60,552 bases of DNA from positions 1 to 60,552 of IMG/VR virus record IMGVR_UViG_3300046513_000201; one strand, 5' to 3'. Both the position numbers and the translations under genes were made by a program. Source of the stretch: a virus. The notes beneath the pieces are model-generated. The model was not told the DNA's origin and did not search any database. It worked only from the letters and a program-made list of their open reading frames with translations. Of the stretch, positions 1 to 7,358 are shown piece by piece. Within the stretch, counting starts at the first letter, position 1. Every line of letters starts with the position of its first letter.

Positions 1-32
1 GTTCTTTTTTCTGTCGCGGGAGGAGAAAAAGT
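1..32. repeat. 32-bp terminal direct repeat, left copy
   Basis: The first 32 bases are identical to the last 32 (60521-60552). This is what a circular or terminally redundant genome gives when written linearly with an overlap, so positions 60520 and 1 should be treated as adjacent. The repeat holds the T-run of a terminator-like hairpin that starts at 60510. It is too short to be a biological long terminal repeat and may only be an assembly overlap. Confidence 0.9.
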
Positions 33-94
33 CGTGACGTAACCGGGTACGCATACAACCGATTAACCATCCGAATTGATACGGTTTGATACAC

Positions 95-111
95 GTTGAC
101 ATAACGCAAAG
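95..111. promoter_or_regulatory. 17-bp operator at repressor promoter
   Basis: GTTGACATAACGCAAAG belongs to the recurring operator family whose best palindromic member is GTTTGCAAATTGCAAAC at 35442. It covers the -35 box of the repressor promoter. Confidence 0.6.
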
Positions 112-123
112 GTCCGCGATATT
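96..123 (+). promoter_or_regulatory. Repressor promoter with overlapping operator
   Basis: A consensus -35 box TTGACA (96-101) is followed after 16 bp by GATATT (118-123). The predicted start of transcription falls only a few bases before the ATG at 133, and no Shine-Dalgarno sequence is visible, so the repressor message may be leaderless like lambda cI from PRM. The 17-bp operator at 95-111 covers the -35 box, which implies autoregulation. Confidence 0.6.
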
Positions 124-132
124 GCTGCATAC

Positions 133-750
133 ATGGTTGAAGAACATTACAAATGGTTTGACGCACGGATCCGGGACAAGAAACTGTCGCAGCGAGCGCT
201 TGCGAAGCTTCTTAATATGGATCCTTCCAGCCTCTCTTTGTTGCTGCACGGGAAGCGGCGAATGAGGGTCGAGCAAGCCGCAGAAATCGCCCGTCTTCTC
301 GGGGTCCCCGTCGCTGATGTCATGCGCCATGGTGGTGCCAAGATATCGAAGTCCGGATCGAGTGACGGACCCGCATCGGTCCCCGTTGTTGGCTGGATCG
401 ATGGTGAGAACAGGGCCAAGCTTGATTGGACCCGGAGCGACCACCGTATCGAGGTGGAAGGCGGTTACCCGCCCACCGCTGTTGCGTTGCAGTTCCGCAC
501 CGCGCAAACCCGCCTCGACCTCCATGATGGCTGGATAGCTATTACCCTGCCCCCCAGGGAGCCGGACCCCGAAACCATGCTGGACCGTCACTGCGTTGTC
601 GGCATCGCTACAACCGGCGAAGCTCTTATCCGCACGGTGAGACGCGGCTACACGCCGGGTCGCTACACCTTGCTCGATATCTTCGCGGAGCCGGTTCACG
701 ACGCCGAACTCGCTTGGTTCTCGCCGATTCTGGCGATTAAACCCGCGTAA
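133..750 (+). CDS. CI-like phage repressor (HTH, degenerate S24-like C-terminus)
   Basis: This 205-aa protein has an N-terminal XRE/Cro-type helix-turn-helix (about residues 8-62, SQRALAKLLNMDPSSLSLLL) and a C-terminal half laid out like LexA/CI S24 repressors, beginning near VPVVGWID. Where self-cleaving repressors have a GDSM-type serine motif this one reads RTAQT, so it may not be inactivated by RecA. It is the only gene facing right in the control region and is divergent from the replication operon ending at 60256. It is the best candidate binder of the dispersed 17-bp operators, one of which covers its own promoter. The lysogeny role is inferred from domain and position. The family is clear; the loss of cleavage is less so. 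Confidence 0.8.
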   Translation: MVEEHYKWFDARIRDKKLSQRALAKLLNMDPSSLSLLLHGKRRMRVEQAAEIARLLGVPVADVMRHGGAKISKSGSSDGPASVPVVGWIDGENRAKLDWTRSDHRIEVEGGYPPTAVALQFRTAQTRLDLHDGWIAITLPPREPDPETMLDRHCVVGIATTGEALIRTVRRGYTPGRYTLLDIFAEPVHDAELAWFSPILAIKPA

Positions 751-802
751 CGTCCCAACTCCAAAATCATTTTCATCGTTTGTCATCTGCGGCCAAATCG
801 TG

Positions 803-831
803 TTGACAGTTATCGTCCTTGTTTGCATATT
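803..831 (+). promoter_or_regulatory. Rightward early promoter (PR-like)
   Basis: TTGACA (803-808), a 17-bp spacer and CATATT (826-831) form a strong sigma-70 promoter upstream of the recombination operon. Two operator copies overlap it: 821-837 covers the -10 box and 839-855 covers the start of transcription. This is the expected arrangement for a repressor-controlled early promoter. Confidence 0.75.
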
Positions 832-837
832 ACAAAT
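821..837. promoter_or_regulatory. Operator over early -10 box
   Basis: GTTTGCATATTACAAAT is a degenerate member of the 17-bp operator family. It overlaps the -10 hexamer of the early promoter. Confidence 0.6.
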
Positions 838-838
838 A

Positions 839-855
839 GTTGACGATTCGCAAAC
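839..855. promoter_or_regulatory. Operator at early transcription start
   Basis: GTTGACGATTCGCAAAC is a close match to the operator consensus. Its centre holds a GANTC sequence (GATTC, 845-849), the CcrM methylation site of alphaproteobacteria, and a second GATTC lies at 860-864. Confidence 0.65.
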
Positions 856-868
856 GAAAGATTCGAAA

Positions 869-1291
869 ATGACAAAAAAGATTTTGGGGCATCGAACGGT
901 GGAACGGTTCACCGGTGAAGGCGTAGGAGATGACTTCTCCTGCGCCGAATTCCCGCGCAAGGTTCCGCGCTTCACCCCTGAGAATGTGGGCGGCCATATA
1001 CTGAGGCCAACACCTGGCCCGTGGTCAGAACCGCGCGCAACAGAACCCGAACCGAATGCAGAACGCCGGTCTCTCACCGTTTCGGTGTGGTGCGGTGAAC
1101 TCGGCCTTTTGGTGGCCGATGTCGTTGTATCGCAGGATGTCCGGGTCTCCGGTGCCTACATCGAGAACGAGCTAGGCACCATAGCTCTAGACGATAGCGC
1201 GTTAGACAAGCTCGCGATCAAGCGTCAATCCGGTTTCGTTTCCCTGCGCTCCGCAGTTGAAGCCCGCGCCCGTGAGGAAGCTTTCGCATGA
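869..1291 (+). CDS. Hypothetical early protein, first gene of recombination operon
   Basis: This 140-aa protein is not a family I recognise. The ATG at 869 is preferred over earlier in-frame starts because those lie inside the promoter and operator region; it follows a weak GAAAG purine stretch. The N-terminal half is rich in proline and charged residues and the C-terminal half is predicted alpha/beta. Its last four bases overlap the exonuclease start (ATGA), so the two are probably translationally coupled. A role with the recombination proteins is only a guess from position. Confidence 0.6.
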   Translation: MTKKILGHRTVERFTGEGVGDDFSCAEFPRKVPRFTPENVGGHILRPTPGPWSEPRATEPEPNAERRSLTVSVWCGELGLLVADVVVSQDVRVSGAYIENELGTIALDDSALDKLAIKRQSGFVSLRSAVEARAREEAFA

Positions 1292-2280
1292 GAACGGGTC
1301 GCCACCAATATACGGACTCCGCGCAATGGTTTTGGCCCCGCACCGAAGCGGCGTGGCACAAGCTCCGGAAGCCGGACATCACCGCAACTTCCGCCGCCTC
1401 CCTCTTCGGCGTCTCCCCTTACATGACACCCTTCGATATGTTCCACCGGATGGCCGGTAACGTGGAGGTCGTGATCGAGGAAACGGGCCGAATGCTTTGG
1501 GGTAAGCGTTTGCAAAATGCAATCGCCACCGGCGTTTGTGCCGACCACGGATGGGAAATCGTTGACGGCTACGAGTTCCTTTATGCGAGGTCCAAAGAGT
1601 TCCCCGGCATGGGTGCCTCTCCGGACTACATCATCCGGGATCCCGCCAGGCCAGAGCTTGGCTTAGGCGGCCTCGAAATCAAAAACGTGGACTTGTTTGT
1701 CGCCAAGGACAACTGGACCGATGAAGAGGCCCCGCCGCATATCGAGTTTCAGTTGCAGCATCAGAACGCGGTGTGCGGGTTTAAGTGGGGCGTTGTCGCC
1801 GGTCTCATCGGTGGCAACACTCCCATGGTTTTCCGCCGGGACCGGGACGACGAGGTAATCGCCGAACTCGCGAAACGTTGCGCCGACATGCATCGCCGGG
1901 TCCGGGAGAACGACCCTCCCTCGCCGGACTACCTCGCGGACTACGACACCCTTCGCACCCTCTACAAGCACGCTCACCCAACGAAGTCTTTTGACATCGA
2001 TAACGTTGAGCCAGGGGCCGAACTGGATCCCGAGCATCTGAAAAAGTTGATCTCCGCGAAGTACGAAGCGGACATCGCGGCGAAGCTGGCGAAGGAAGAC
2101 GCGACCCGGACCTCCGCCGAACTGCTGGACTACATCAAAGACACCGAAACGGTGTTCGGCGGCGGCTGGAAGGTCTCCGCAACCACCACTCATAAGCAGG
2201 CTTACACGGTCGAATACAAAGAGACCAGCTTCCGGAACCTTCGCGTAAGCAAGCCAAAACCAAAAGGATCAAAAGCATGA
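1288..2280 (+). CDS. YqaJ-like (lambda Exo-type) recombination exonuclease
   Basis: This 330-aa protein has the PD-(D/E)XK layout of viral YqaJ recombinases. Asp113 lies in GASPDYII, the Glu130-x-Lys132 pair in GLEIKNV, and a following glutamine-rich helix reads EFQLQHQNAVCG (about 153-164). The family degrades one strand of linear duplex DNA 5' to 3' and hands the overhang to a single-strand annealing protein. The next gene, which overlaps it by four bases, is RecT-like, giving a complete two-part recombination system. An operator-like site lies inside the gene at 1508-1524. Confidence 0.85.
   Translation: MRTGRHQYTDSAQWFWPRTEAAWHKLRKPDITATSAASLFGVSPYMTPFDMFHRMAGNVEVVIEETGRMLWGKRLQNAIATGVCADHGWEIVDGYEFLYARSKEFPGMGASPDYIIRDPARPELGLGGLEIKNVDLFVAKDNWTDEEAPPHIEFQLQHQNAVCGFKWGVVAGLIGGNTPMVFRRDRDDEVIAELAKRCADMHRRVRENDPPSPDYLADYDTLRTLYKHAHPTKSFDIDNVEPGAELDPEHLKKLISAKYEADIAAKLAKEDATRTSAELLDYIKDTETVFGGGWKVSATTTHKQAYTVEYKETSFRNLRVSKPKPKGSKA
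1508..1524. promoter_or_regulatory. Intragenic operator-like site in exonuclease gene
   Basis: GTTTGCAAAATGCAATC matches the operator family at about 15 of 17 positions. It lies inside a coding region far from any promoter, a possible stoperator-type roadblock site. Confidence 0.45.
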
Positions 2281-3203
2281 ACGCCCTCACAACCCAAGTT
2301 CGGTCAAGGCCGCTTTCCGTCTTCGCCGATGCGGAGTCCTTCGAAACCGGCCAACGCATCGCGAAGGCTTTGGTGTCATCCGATCTCGTTCCGGTGACCT
2401 ATCGCGGCGCGGATAAAATCGGCAACGCAATGATTGCAATGGACATGGCGAACCGGGTCGGGGTCTCCGCGATGGTTGTCATGCAGAACCTTCATATCAT
2501 CGAAGGCAGGCCGTCTTGGTCATCGCAGTTCATTATTTCCGCCTTGAACTCCTGCGGCTTGTTTTCCCCGCTCCGATACAAGCTTGAAAAGCTTGGTGAA
2601 AAGGAAATCAGTTTCGACGCCTGGGAAGGCCCCAAGGGCAACCGGACGAAGGTCGTCAAGAAGAAGAAGATACAGGAAATGACCTGTATCGCTTACGCCA
2701 TCGAAAAGGATACCGGCGAAGTCCTCGAAGGCCCCGAAGTATCGATCAGCATGGCTGTTGCCGAAGGTTGGTACACAAAGCCAGGTTCGAAGTGGGTGAC
2801 GATGCCCGACCTCATGATCCGGTATCGAGCCGCCGCGTTCTTCGGTCGCCTCTACGCTCCGGATGTCATGAACGGGATGTCCACGCAAGAAGAGGCGATG
2901 GACATGGTGGAGATGCGCGATGTCACCCCGCTGCAACCGGAGCCCGTCACCACTACGGACGAAGCGAAACCGGCGGGCCGCCCCAAAGGCATCCACGCCG
3001 CGATGGCGGCGACACCGAAGGAACCGAAGCCGAAGAAGCCCGCCAAGGTTATCGAGGCAGACGCCAACGAGTCCGAAAATAATGCCGGTAGCGTTGACGA
3101 TTTGCAAACGCGTGATGGCGGCGAGGGTGACGGCGGCGGCGAAGACGGGGACATGTTCGGAGCCCCCGGCGAAGACGACGACGATGGTTACGATCCGGCT
3201 TGA
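2277..3203 (+). CDS. recT: RecT-family single-strand annealing protein
   Basis: This 308-aa protein resembles phage RecT proteins. Its N-terminal two thirds carry the usual features: LVSSDLVPVTYRGADKIGNA, a conserved GRPSWSSQF segment and the aromatic PDLMIRYRAAAFFGRLYAPD motif. From about residue 220 it becomes a low-complexity tail rich in proline, lysine and acidic residues, as in other annealing proteins. It starts inside the last codons of the exonuclease gene. Its expected role is to anneal complementary strands during phage replication and recombination. The tail carries an intragenic operator site at 3093-3109. Confidence 0.85.
   Translation: MNALTTQVRSRPLSVFADAESFETGQRIAKALVSSDLVPVTYRGADKIGNAMIAMDMANRVGVSAMVVMQNLHIIEGRPSWSSQFIISALNSCGLFSPLRYKLEKLGEKEISFDAWEGPKGNRTKVVKKKKIQEMTCIAYAIEKDTGEVLEGPEVSISMAVAEGWYTKPGSKWVTMPDLMIRYRAAAFFGRLYAPDVMNGMSTQEEAMDMVEMRDVTPLQPEPVTTTDEAKPAGRPKGIHAAMAATPKEPKPKKPAKVIEADANESENNAGSVDDLQTRDGGEGDGGGEDGDMFGAPGEDDDDGYDPA
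3093..3109. promoter_or_regulatory. Intragenic operator site in recT
   Basis: GTTGACGATTTGCAAAC is one of the best members of the operator family, yet it lies within codons for VDDLQT near the end of recT. This argues that these sites are not just promoter parts. Confidence 0.6.
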
Positions 3204-3212
3204 GGAATGACG

Positions 3213-3413
3213 ATGACAACAGCATCCACACTTCTGAACACCGCCGAGGCCGCGCAACGTTTGCGCGCCTCCCTGCCCACGCTGGCCCGCTGGCGGGGCA
3301 CCGGGAAAGGGCCCGTCTACATCAAGCGGGGCGGTCAAGTCTTCTACGAGGAAACGGCGATCAACGCTTACCTCACGGAAAACGTCCGGCAGTCCACGCG
3401 GGATTCCGAATAA
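3213..3413 (+). CDS. Small HTH_17 / AlpA-type DNA-binding protein
   Basis: This 66-aa protein has a MerR/excisionase-like winged helix (LNTAEAAQRLRASLPTLARW followed by GKGPVYIKRGGQVFY). The second ATG at 3213 is chosen because GAGGA at 3202-3206 is well spaced to it and touches the first ATG at 3207. Proteins of this fold serve as phage excisionases or small regulators. The integrase is 6 kb away, so excisionase is possible but unproven. Confidence 0.75.
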   Translation: MTTASTLLNTAEAAQRLRASLPTLARWRGTGKGPVYIKRGGQVFYEETAINAYLTENVRQSTRDSE

Positions 3414-3465
3414 GCCCGGCGGCGTTTCAGCCGCTTCTCTCCCTCTTCGGATAGGTCATTTCCTC

Positions 3466-4416
3466 ATGAAGGAACGCTTCATTCAAAAACGCTTCAATCG
3501 GTCCAGCGTTAAAATAATTGATCAGGCAAACGTCATCATCGCCGACTACCAGCGCCAGGGCTTCATGCTCACGCTTCGCCAGCTTTATTACCAGTTCGTT
3601 TCCCGTGACATCATCCCGAACAAGCAAAGCGAATATAAGCGTCTCGGCTCCATCATTAACGACGCCCGGCTCGCCGGTCTTATCGATTGGAATTCTATCG
3701 AGGACCGGACCCGCAACCTTCGCGGTGTCAACACATGGGACGACCCGGCCGATGTCATCCGGGCCGCGCTCGGCGACTACCGTGAGGACCTATGGGAGAA
3801 AACCCAAAGCTTCCGGCCCGAAGTCTGGATTGAGAAGGACGCGCTTGTCGGCGTGGTTCAACCGGTCTGCAATCGCTGGCGGGTGAATTATTTCGCATGC
3901 CGTGGCTACTCTTCGCAGTCCGAACAGTACGCCGCCGGGAAGCGTTTCGCCGCGATGAAGGCCGCCGGTCTGAGGCCGCTTGTTCTGCATCTCGGCGACC
4001 ATGATCCAAGCGGCATCGATATGACGCGGGACAACAGAGACCGCCTCACAATGTTCGCCCGTCACGGCGTCACCGTGAAGCGCCTCGCCCTCAATATGGA
4101 TCAGGTCGAAGAATACGACCCGCCGCCGAACCCCGCCAAGGAGTCGGACTCCCGCGCCGCTGGCTACATGGAAGAATACGGGGAATCGTCCTGGGAGCTT
4201 GACGCGCTCGAACCTACCGTCATCGACGGACTTATCGAAGCGGCGATTACGGAAAACCTTGATCGCTCCGCGTGGAATGCGGCCAAGACCGAAGAAGAGG
4301 AACGCAAGGACATCTTGCAAGCCACTTCGGACAATTGGGAAGATGTCGCCGATATCCTGCGAGCCGCACCGTCCCGCCTGGATGAAGTCGCCGATTTCGC
4401 GCGGGGTCTCGAATGA
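3466..4416 (+). CDS. Toprim protein of the Spo11/Topo VI-A type (mini-A-like)
   Basis: This 316-aa protein carries a Toprim domain with Glu123 in VWIEKD and the Asp178-x-Asp180 pair in LHLGDHDPSGID, typical of Topo VI-A/Spo11. Upstream lies TLRQLYYQFVSRD with Tyr41/Tyr42, the place where that family keeps its DNA-cleaving tyrosine. There is no B (ATPase) subunit nearby. Stand-alone A-like proteins of mobile elements have been called Topo mini-A. It lies in the recombination operon and could cut or resolve DNA during replication. The Toprim domain is clear; the tyrosine assignment is tentative. Confidence 0.7.
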   Translation: MKERFIQKRFNRSSVKIIDQANVIIADYQRQGFMLTLRQLYYQFVSRDIIPNKQSEYKRLGSIINDARLAGLIDWNSIEDRTRNLRGVNTWDDPADVIRAALGDYREDLWEKTQSFRPEVWIEKDALVGVVQPVCNRWRVNYFACRGYSSQSEQYAAGKRFAAMKAAGLRPLVLHLGDHDPSGIDMTRDNRDRLTMFARHGVTVKRLALNMDQVEEYDPPPNPAKESDSRAAGYMEEYGESSWELDALEPTVIDGLIEAAITENLDRSAWNAAKTEEEERKDILQATSDNWEDVADILRAAPSRLDEVADFARGLE

Positions 4417-4610
4417 TGACCCCGGATATCTTCACCGCCCGCATTCAAATTGTTGAGCGCCACGAAAGGGCAGTTGTGGCGCTGTTCGGTCTGCCTTCGC
4501 GGCCCGTTATTATCCCGATGGCCGGGGTCGATTTCGAGCCGGATGGCGAAACCCACTTCCGCGCCACGATGTCCACGGAAATCGCGCGGGACGTAGGTTT
4601 GTCCCGATGA
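4413..4610 (+). CDS. Hypothetical small protein
   Basis: This 65-aa protein overlaps its upstream neighbour by four bases (ATGA) and its downstream neighbour in the same way. That supports translation but says nothing of function. It contains alternating hydrophobic residues (VVALFGLPSRPVIIPMAGV) that look like beta strands. No family was recognised. Confidence 0.6.
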   Translation: MMTPDIFTARIQIVERHERAVVALFGLPSRPVIIPMAGVDFEPDGETHFRATMSTEIARDVGLSR

Positions 4611-5113
4611 CGGTTCGCGACCTCGACCACTTCTCGAACTGGCTGACGGACTGCGGAGCCGAGGTATTGGAGCCGACGTCGGAATGGGAAGTCTTGCGGG
4701 TCCGGACATCAACCGGAACCCACGTTGTCCACGTCAACCGCTCCGGCGTCCAGCGCTGGCCCGGCGACCTCCTAACCATCGTGGCCGCATACAACAACGG
4801 GAACCCGCTTGCTTTAGCGGCGACCCGGAGGAAGCGGAAGAATTCGAAGCTCCGCCAGGAATACGGCGCTCTAGTTCGCCGGGACGGCTCCGGCTGTTTC
4901 TTCTGCGACCAGATCGTTGCGCCACCGGGAGCGCCGGTCCCCACCGCTTTCGCGGCCACAACCGAACATCTCGTCTGTGTCGCCCACGGCGGTCCTGACC
5001 ACTTGAGCAACAAGTTCATTGCTCACCACAAATGCAATCAAATCGCGGGCAACCTATCGGCAGTTGAGAAGATCAAATTGCGGGACCGTATGAGAGGGGA
5101 AGCGACGGCATGA
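4607..5113 (+). CDS. HNH endonuclease-like protein
   Basis: This 168-aa protein has an HNH/zinc-ribbon core: GCFFCDQ (CxxC), then TTEHLVCVAHGG with the first His, DHLSNKFIAHHKCN with Asn and the last His pair, and a partner Cys. The N-terminal 80 residues are of unknown type. HNH proteins in phages nick or cut DNA as homing enzymes, packaging partners or recombination nucleases. This one lies far from the terminase and within the recombination operon, so a homing or recombination role is more likely than packaging. Confidence 0.75.
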   Translation: MTVRDLDHFSNWLTDCGAEVLEPTSEWEVLRVRTSTGTHVVHVNRSGVQRWPGDLLTIVAAYNNGNPLALAATRRKRKNSKLRQEYGALVRRDGSGCFFCDQIVAPPGAPVPTAFAATTEHLVCVAHGGPDHLSNKFIAHHKCNQIAGNLSAVEKIKLRDRMRGEATA

Positions 5114-5349
5114 GTTCGGCACTCAACGAATACAACATGGCGGACCAAAGAACCGCGATGGCGGCCTTAGACGAGGAACGTCGCTCCCGTGGGATGTCCT
5201 TGGGGGACATGGAAGAGAGGTCCGGGGTCTCCGTTAATTCGGTCTACGCCTGGCGTAGCTGCGCCCGCTCCCCGACGCTCTGCAACGCGGTTGCCATCGC
5301 TGAAACCTTTGGTTTCGAAATCATCATGCGGCGGAAGCCCGCGAAGTAG
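5110..5349 (+). CDS. XRE-family helix-turn-helix protein
   Basis: This 79-aa protein consists almost entirely of a Cro/C1-type helix-turn-helix (GMSLGDMEERSGVSVNSVYA followed by a leucine-rich helix). It overlaps the HNH gene by four bases. It could be the Cro counterpart of the repressor or another small regulator. Its position late in the early operon does not decide which operator it reads. Confidence 0.75.
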   Translation: MSSALNEYNMADQRTAMAALDEERRSRGMSLGDMEERSGVSVNSVYAWRSCARSPTLCNAVAIAETFGFEIIMRRKPAK

Positions 5350-5362
5350 GGATCAAAGAAAA

Positions 5363-5704
5363 GTGCCTGAGAGACGCGAATTGTTACCGGCTCGCCGGAT
5401 GTCTGAAAACTTCGATTTCGACCACATCAACCAGAATTGGCAAGCCTTCGCCTACAAGGCGACGGTCGGTTACTACCCGGACGGGAGGCCCGGAGAGGTC
5501 TTTTTGTCCGCCGCGAAGATTACAACCGACATGGACATTTCGGCGCGAGACGCCGCGATTCTTTTGTCCTTCGCTTTGCAACACGGCGTCGATGCGGAGC
5601 GGTTGCGGGCCGCCATGACACGGGACCCCGAAGGGAAGCCACTCGGCGTAATCGGCTCCCTTCTCGATTTGATGCACCAACAAGATCAAGAACGAAAGGA
5701 ATAA
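5363..5704 (+). CDS. TSCPD-type small phage protein (GTG start)
   Basis: The GTG at 5363 gives a 113-aa protein beginning VPERRELLPARRMSENFDF, which matches the conserved N-terminus I recall for a widespread proteobacterial phage family related to the C-terminal TSCPD domain of ribonucleotide reductase. The ATG at 5399 would cut this motif away. The core YYPDGRPGEVFLSAAKI and ARDAAILLSFALQHGV segments fit the same family. A link to nucleotide metabolism is suggested by that homology and by the next genes, but the function is unknown. Confidence 0.65.
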   Translation: MPERRELLPARRMSENFDFDHINQNWQAFAYKATVGYYPDGRPGEVFLSAAKITTDMDISARDAAILLSFALQHGVDAERLRAAMTRDPEGKPLGVIGSLLDLMHQQDQERKE

Positions 5705-5705
5705 A

Positions 5706-6272
5706 ATGCCAAACTTATCGAAACGGGCACTCGCCCTTTTGGAGCGGGTCAAAGGCGGGTCATGGTATCCTTGGAACGGCCCGAATGATCCGCGCTGCCC
5801 CAAGGCGATGCAAGAACTTGTTGACGCCGAACTAGTAGGCTTGTCCGGTCGGAACACAACAGTTCAACTTTGCTACGTTCCGGCAGGCTGGACAGAAGAA
5901 GGCGAACACCGGGACGCCCGACAAGCAGCTATGTTGAAATGGGCGCATGAGACCTTCGGCGGCATTGAAAACTTCGACCCCTGCACCGTACAGGAACGGG
6001 CACGCCGGTTTCTTGAGGAAGCGATAGAGCTTTGCCAGGCGGTTGAAGTCACGCGCGCCGAATGTGACGTTGTCGCCGACTATGTTTACGCCCGGCCCGC
6101 CGGAACAATTTTCCAAGAAATCGGCGGCGTCATGGTCACGCTTAACACCCTCGCCGAGGTGTGCGGGGAGTCTGTGGCCCGTTCCGAGGCGGCGGAATGG
6201 GAACGGGTGCAAGCCAAGAGCAAAGCCCACTTCGAGGCCAGGCACCGGGAGAAGATGGCGGCCGGACTATGA
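5706..6272 (+). CDS. MazG/MazZ-like nucleotide pyrophosphohydrolase
   Basis: This 188-aa protein has an all-alpha NTP-pyrophosphohydrolase domain from about residue 60. It includes RFLEEAIELCQA (the metal-binding ExxE helix) and the paired CDVVADYVYARPAGTIFQEI segment typical of the dATP/dGTP diphosphohydrolase (MazZ/DUF550) group. Such enzymes hydrolyse dNTPs to dNMP and pyrophosphate. MazZ serves 2-aminoadenine (Z) genomes together with PurZ, but no PurZ or DatZ-like gene is present here, so a general pool-cleaning role is more likely. AAGGAATAAA provides a strong ribosome site. Confidence 0.75.
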   Translation: MPNLSKRALALLERVKGGSWYPWNGPNDPRCPKAMQELVDAELVGLSGRNTTVQLCYVPAGWTEEGEHRDARQAAMLKWAHETFGGIENFDPCTVQERARRFLEEAIELCQAVEVTRAECDVVADYVYARPAGTIFQEIGGVMVTLNTLAEVCGESVARSEAAEWERVQAKSKAHFEARHREKMAAGL

Positions 6273-6607
6273 GGCGGGTCATCATCGAGTCCCCATTCAT
6301 GGGCGACGTAAACGCTAATATCGCCTACGCCCGCGCCGCTCTTTGGGATTGCCTTCAGCGTGGCGAAGCGCCGTATGCGAGTCACCTTCTTCTAACTCAG
6401 GTCGGGACACCGGAAGATGCGGACCCGGCGGAGAGGGCGCGCGGTATCGAGGCAGGTTTAGTGTGGGGAAATTTCGCCCATGCGACCGTTGTCTACACTG
6501 ATCGCGGAATGTCTTCCGGAATGCTCCACGGCATCGAGCGCGCCGAGAAGGAAGGTCGCCCCGTGGAGTTCCGGAGCCTTCCAGCCTTCGCGCTTGGCGA
6601 CACCTAA
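6269..6607 (+). CDS. DUF7768 / deoxyribosyltransferase-like protein
   Basis: This 112-aa protein starts at the ATG overlapping the MazZ-like stop. RVIIESPFMGDVNANIAYAR at the N-terminus and WGNFAHATVVYTDRGMSSGM later are typical of the small phage and bacterial family annotated DUF7768, with a fold related to nucleoside 2-deoxyribosyltransferases. The neighbouring pyrophosphohydrolase supports a role near nucleotide metabolism. Activity is not established for the family. Confidence 0.65.
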   Translation: MRRVIIESPFMGDVNANIAYARAALWDCLQRGEAPYASHLLLTQVGTPEDADPAERARGIEAGLVWGNFAHATVVYTDRGMSSGMLHGIERAEKEGRPVEFRSLPAFALGDT

Positions 6608-6804
6608 TGACCCGCGCCGAACGCGACAAGATCCTGGCTCAAGAGCTTATCGAGTTCAAAGAGCAATACGCCGCCGAGGCGAAGCGGATGAAATCGGGAT
6701 GGGTGGATGCCCGCCTACTCCTGACAACAGGCATCATGCTCGGCGAGCTTGAGCGCGCCAGACTGATAGAGCGGACCGGAACCACTTACCGGCCGTTGCG
6801 GTAA
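6607..6804 (+). CDS. Hypothetical small helical protein
   Basis: This 65-aa protein overlaps the preceding stop codon (TAATG). It is highly charged and alpha-helical (RAERDKILAQELIEFKEQ). No family was recognised. Confidence 0.55.
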   Translation: MTRAERDKILAQELIEFKEQYAAEAKRMKSGWVDARLLLTTGIMLGELERARLIERTGTTYRPLR

Positions 6805-6827
6805 CACCAACCACAAAGGGAATAGTT

Positions 6828-7358
6828 ATGACTCCAACACTTGATCTATTTGCCAAGGCTCCGAAATCGTCCGCCATCTTGTCCGCGTGCGAGGCCTACC
6901 GCTACCGTCTTGAAAGAACCTGGGACGCCGAGAAGGATAAGGTCGCCTTCATTATGTTGAACCCGTCCACGGCGGACGCGGAGCAAGACGACCCCACTAT
7001 CCGCCGGTGCATTGCCTTCGCGAAGGCGTGGGGATATGGCGGCCTCATCGTTGGAAACCTCTTCGCCTTGCGATCCACGGACCCGAAGGCGCTTTACGCC
7101 CACGCGGATCCTATCGGCCCAGACAACAACCGGCACCTCTCCGCCATCGCCAGAAGTTCGGAATTGATCGTGGCGGCGTGGGGAACCCATGGTGCCTACA
7201 AGGGACGTGGGCGCGTTGTGGCGGACATGCTGGACGACTGCAATCTGTCCGCCCTCAAGATGACTGCGGACGGCCACCCCGGCCACCCCCTCTACATCGT
7301 GGCGACGACTCAGCCGAAGGCGTATTTCGCGCCGAGCGATTCGGAATGCCGGTCATGA
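6828..7358 (+). CDS. DUF1643 protein
   Basis: This 176-aa protein has the conserved DUF1643 layout: YRYRLERTWD near residue 25, FIMLNPSTADAEQDDPTIRR (about 41-60), GGLIVGNLFALRSTDP, and a final GHPLYIV segment. DUF1643 proteins are common in phages and mobile elements and have no settled biochemical role. AAGGGAATAGTT before the ATG is a good ribosome site after a 23-bp gap. Confidence 0.8.
   Translation: MTPTLDLFAKAPKSSAILSACEAYRYRLERTWDAEKDKVAFIMLNPSTADAEQDDPTIRRCIAFAKAWGYGGLIVGNLFALRSTDPKALYAHADPIGPDNNRHLSAIARSSELIVAAWGTHGAYKGRGRVVADMLDDCNLSALKMTADGHPGHPLYIVATTQPKAYFAPSDSECRS

Noticed and set aside
1-32. Terminal repeat as cos or attachment site
   Set aside because: Its position between a terminator and the repressor promoter and the lambda-type terminase near 35 kb make an assembly overlap more likely. 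The integrase target is explained by the tRNA copy at 7770.
5706-6272. Evidence for a 2-aminoadenine (Z) genome from the MazZ-like gene
   Set aside because: No PurZ or DatZ-like protein and no phage DNA polymerase were found, so the MazZ-like protein alone is not enough.
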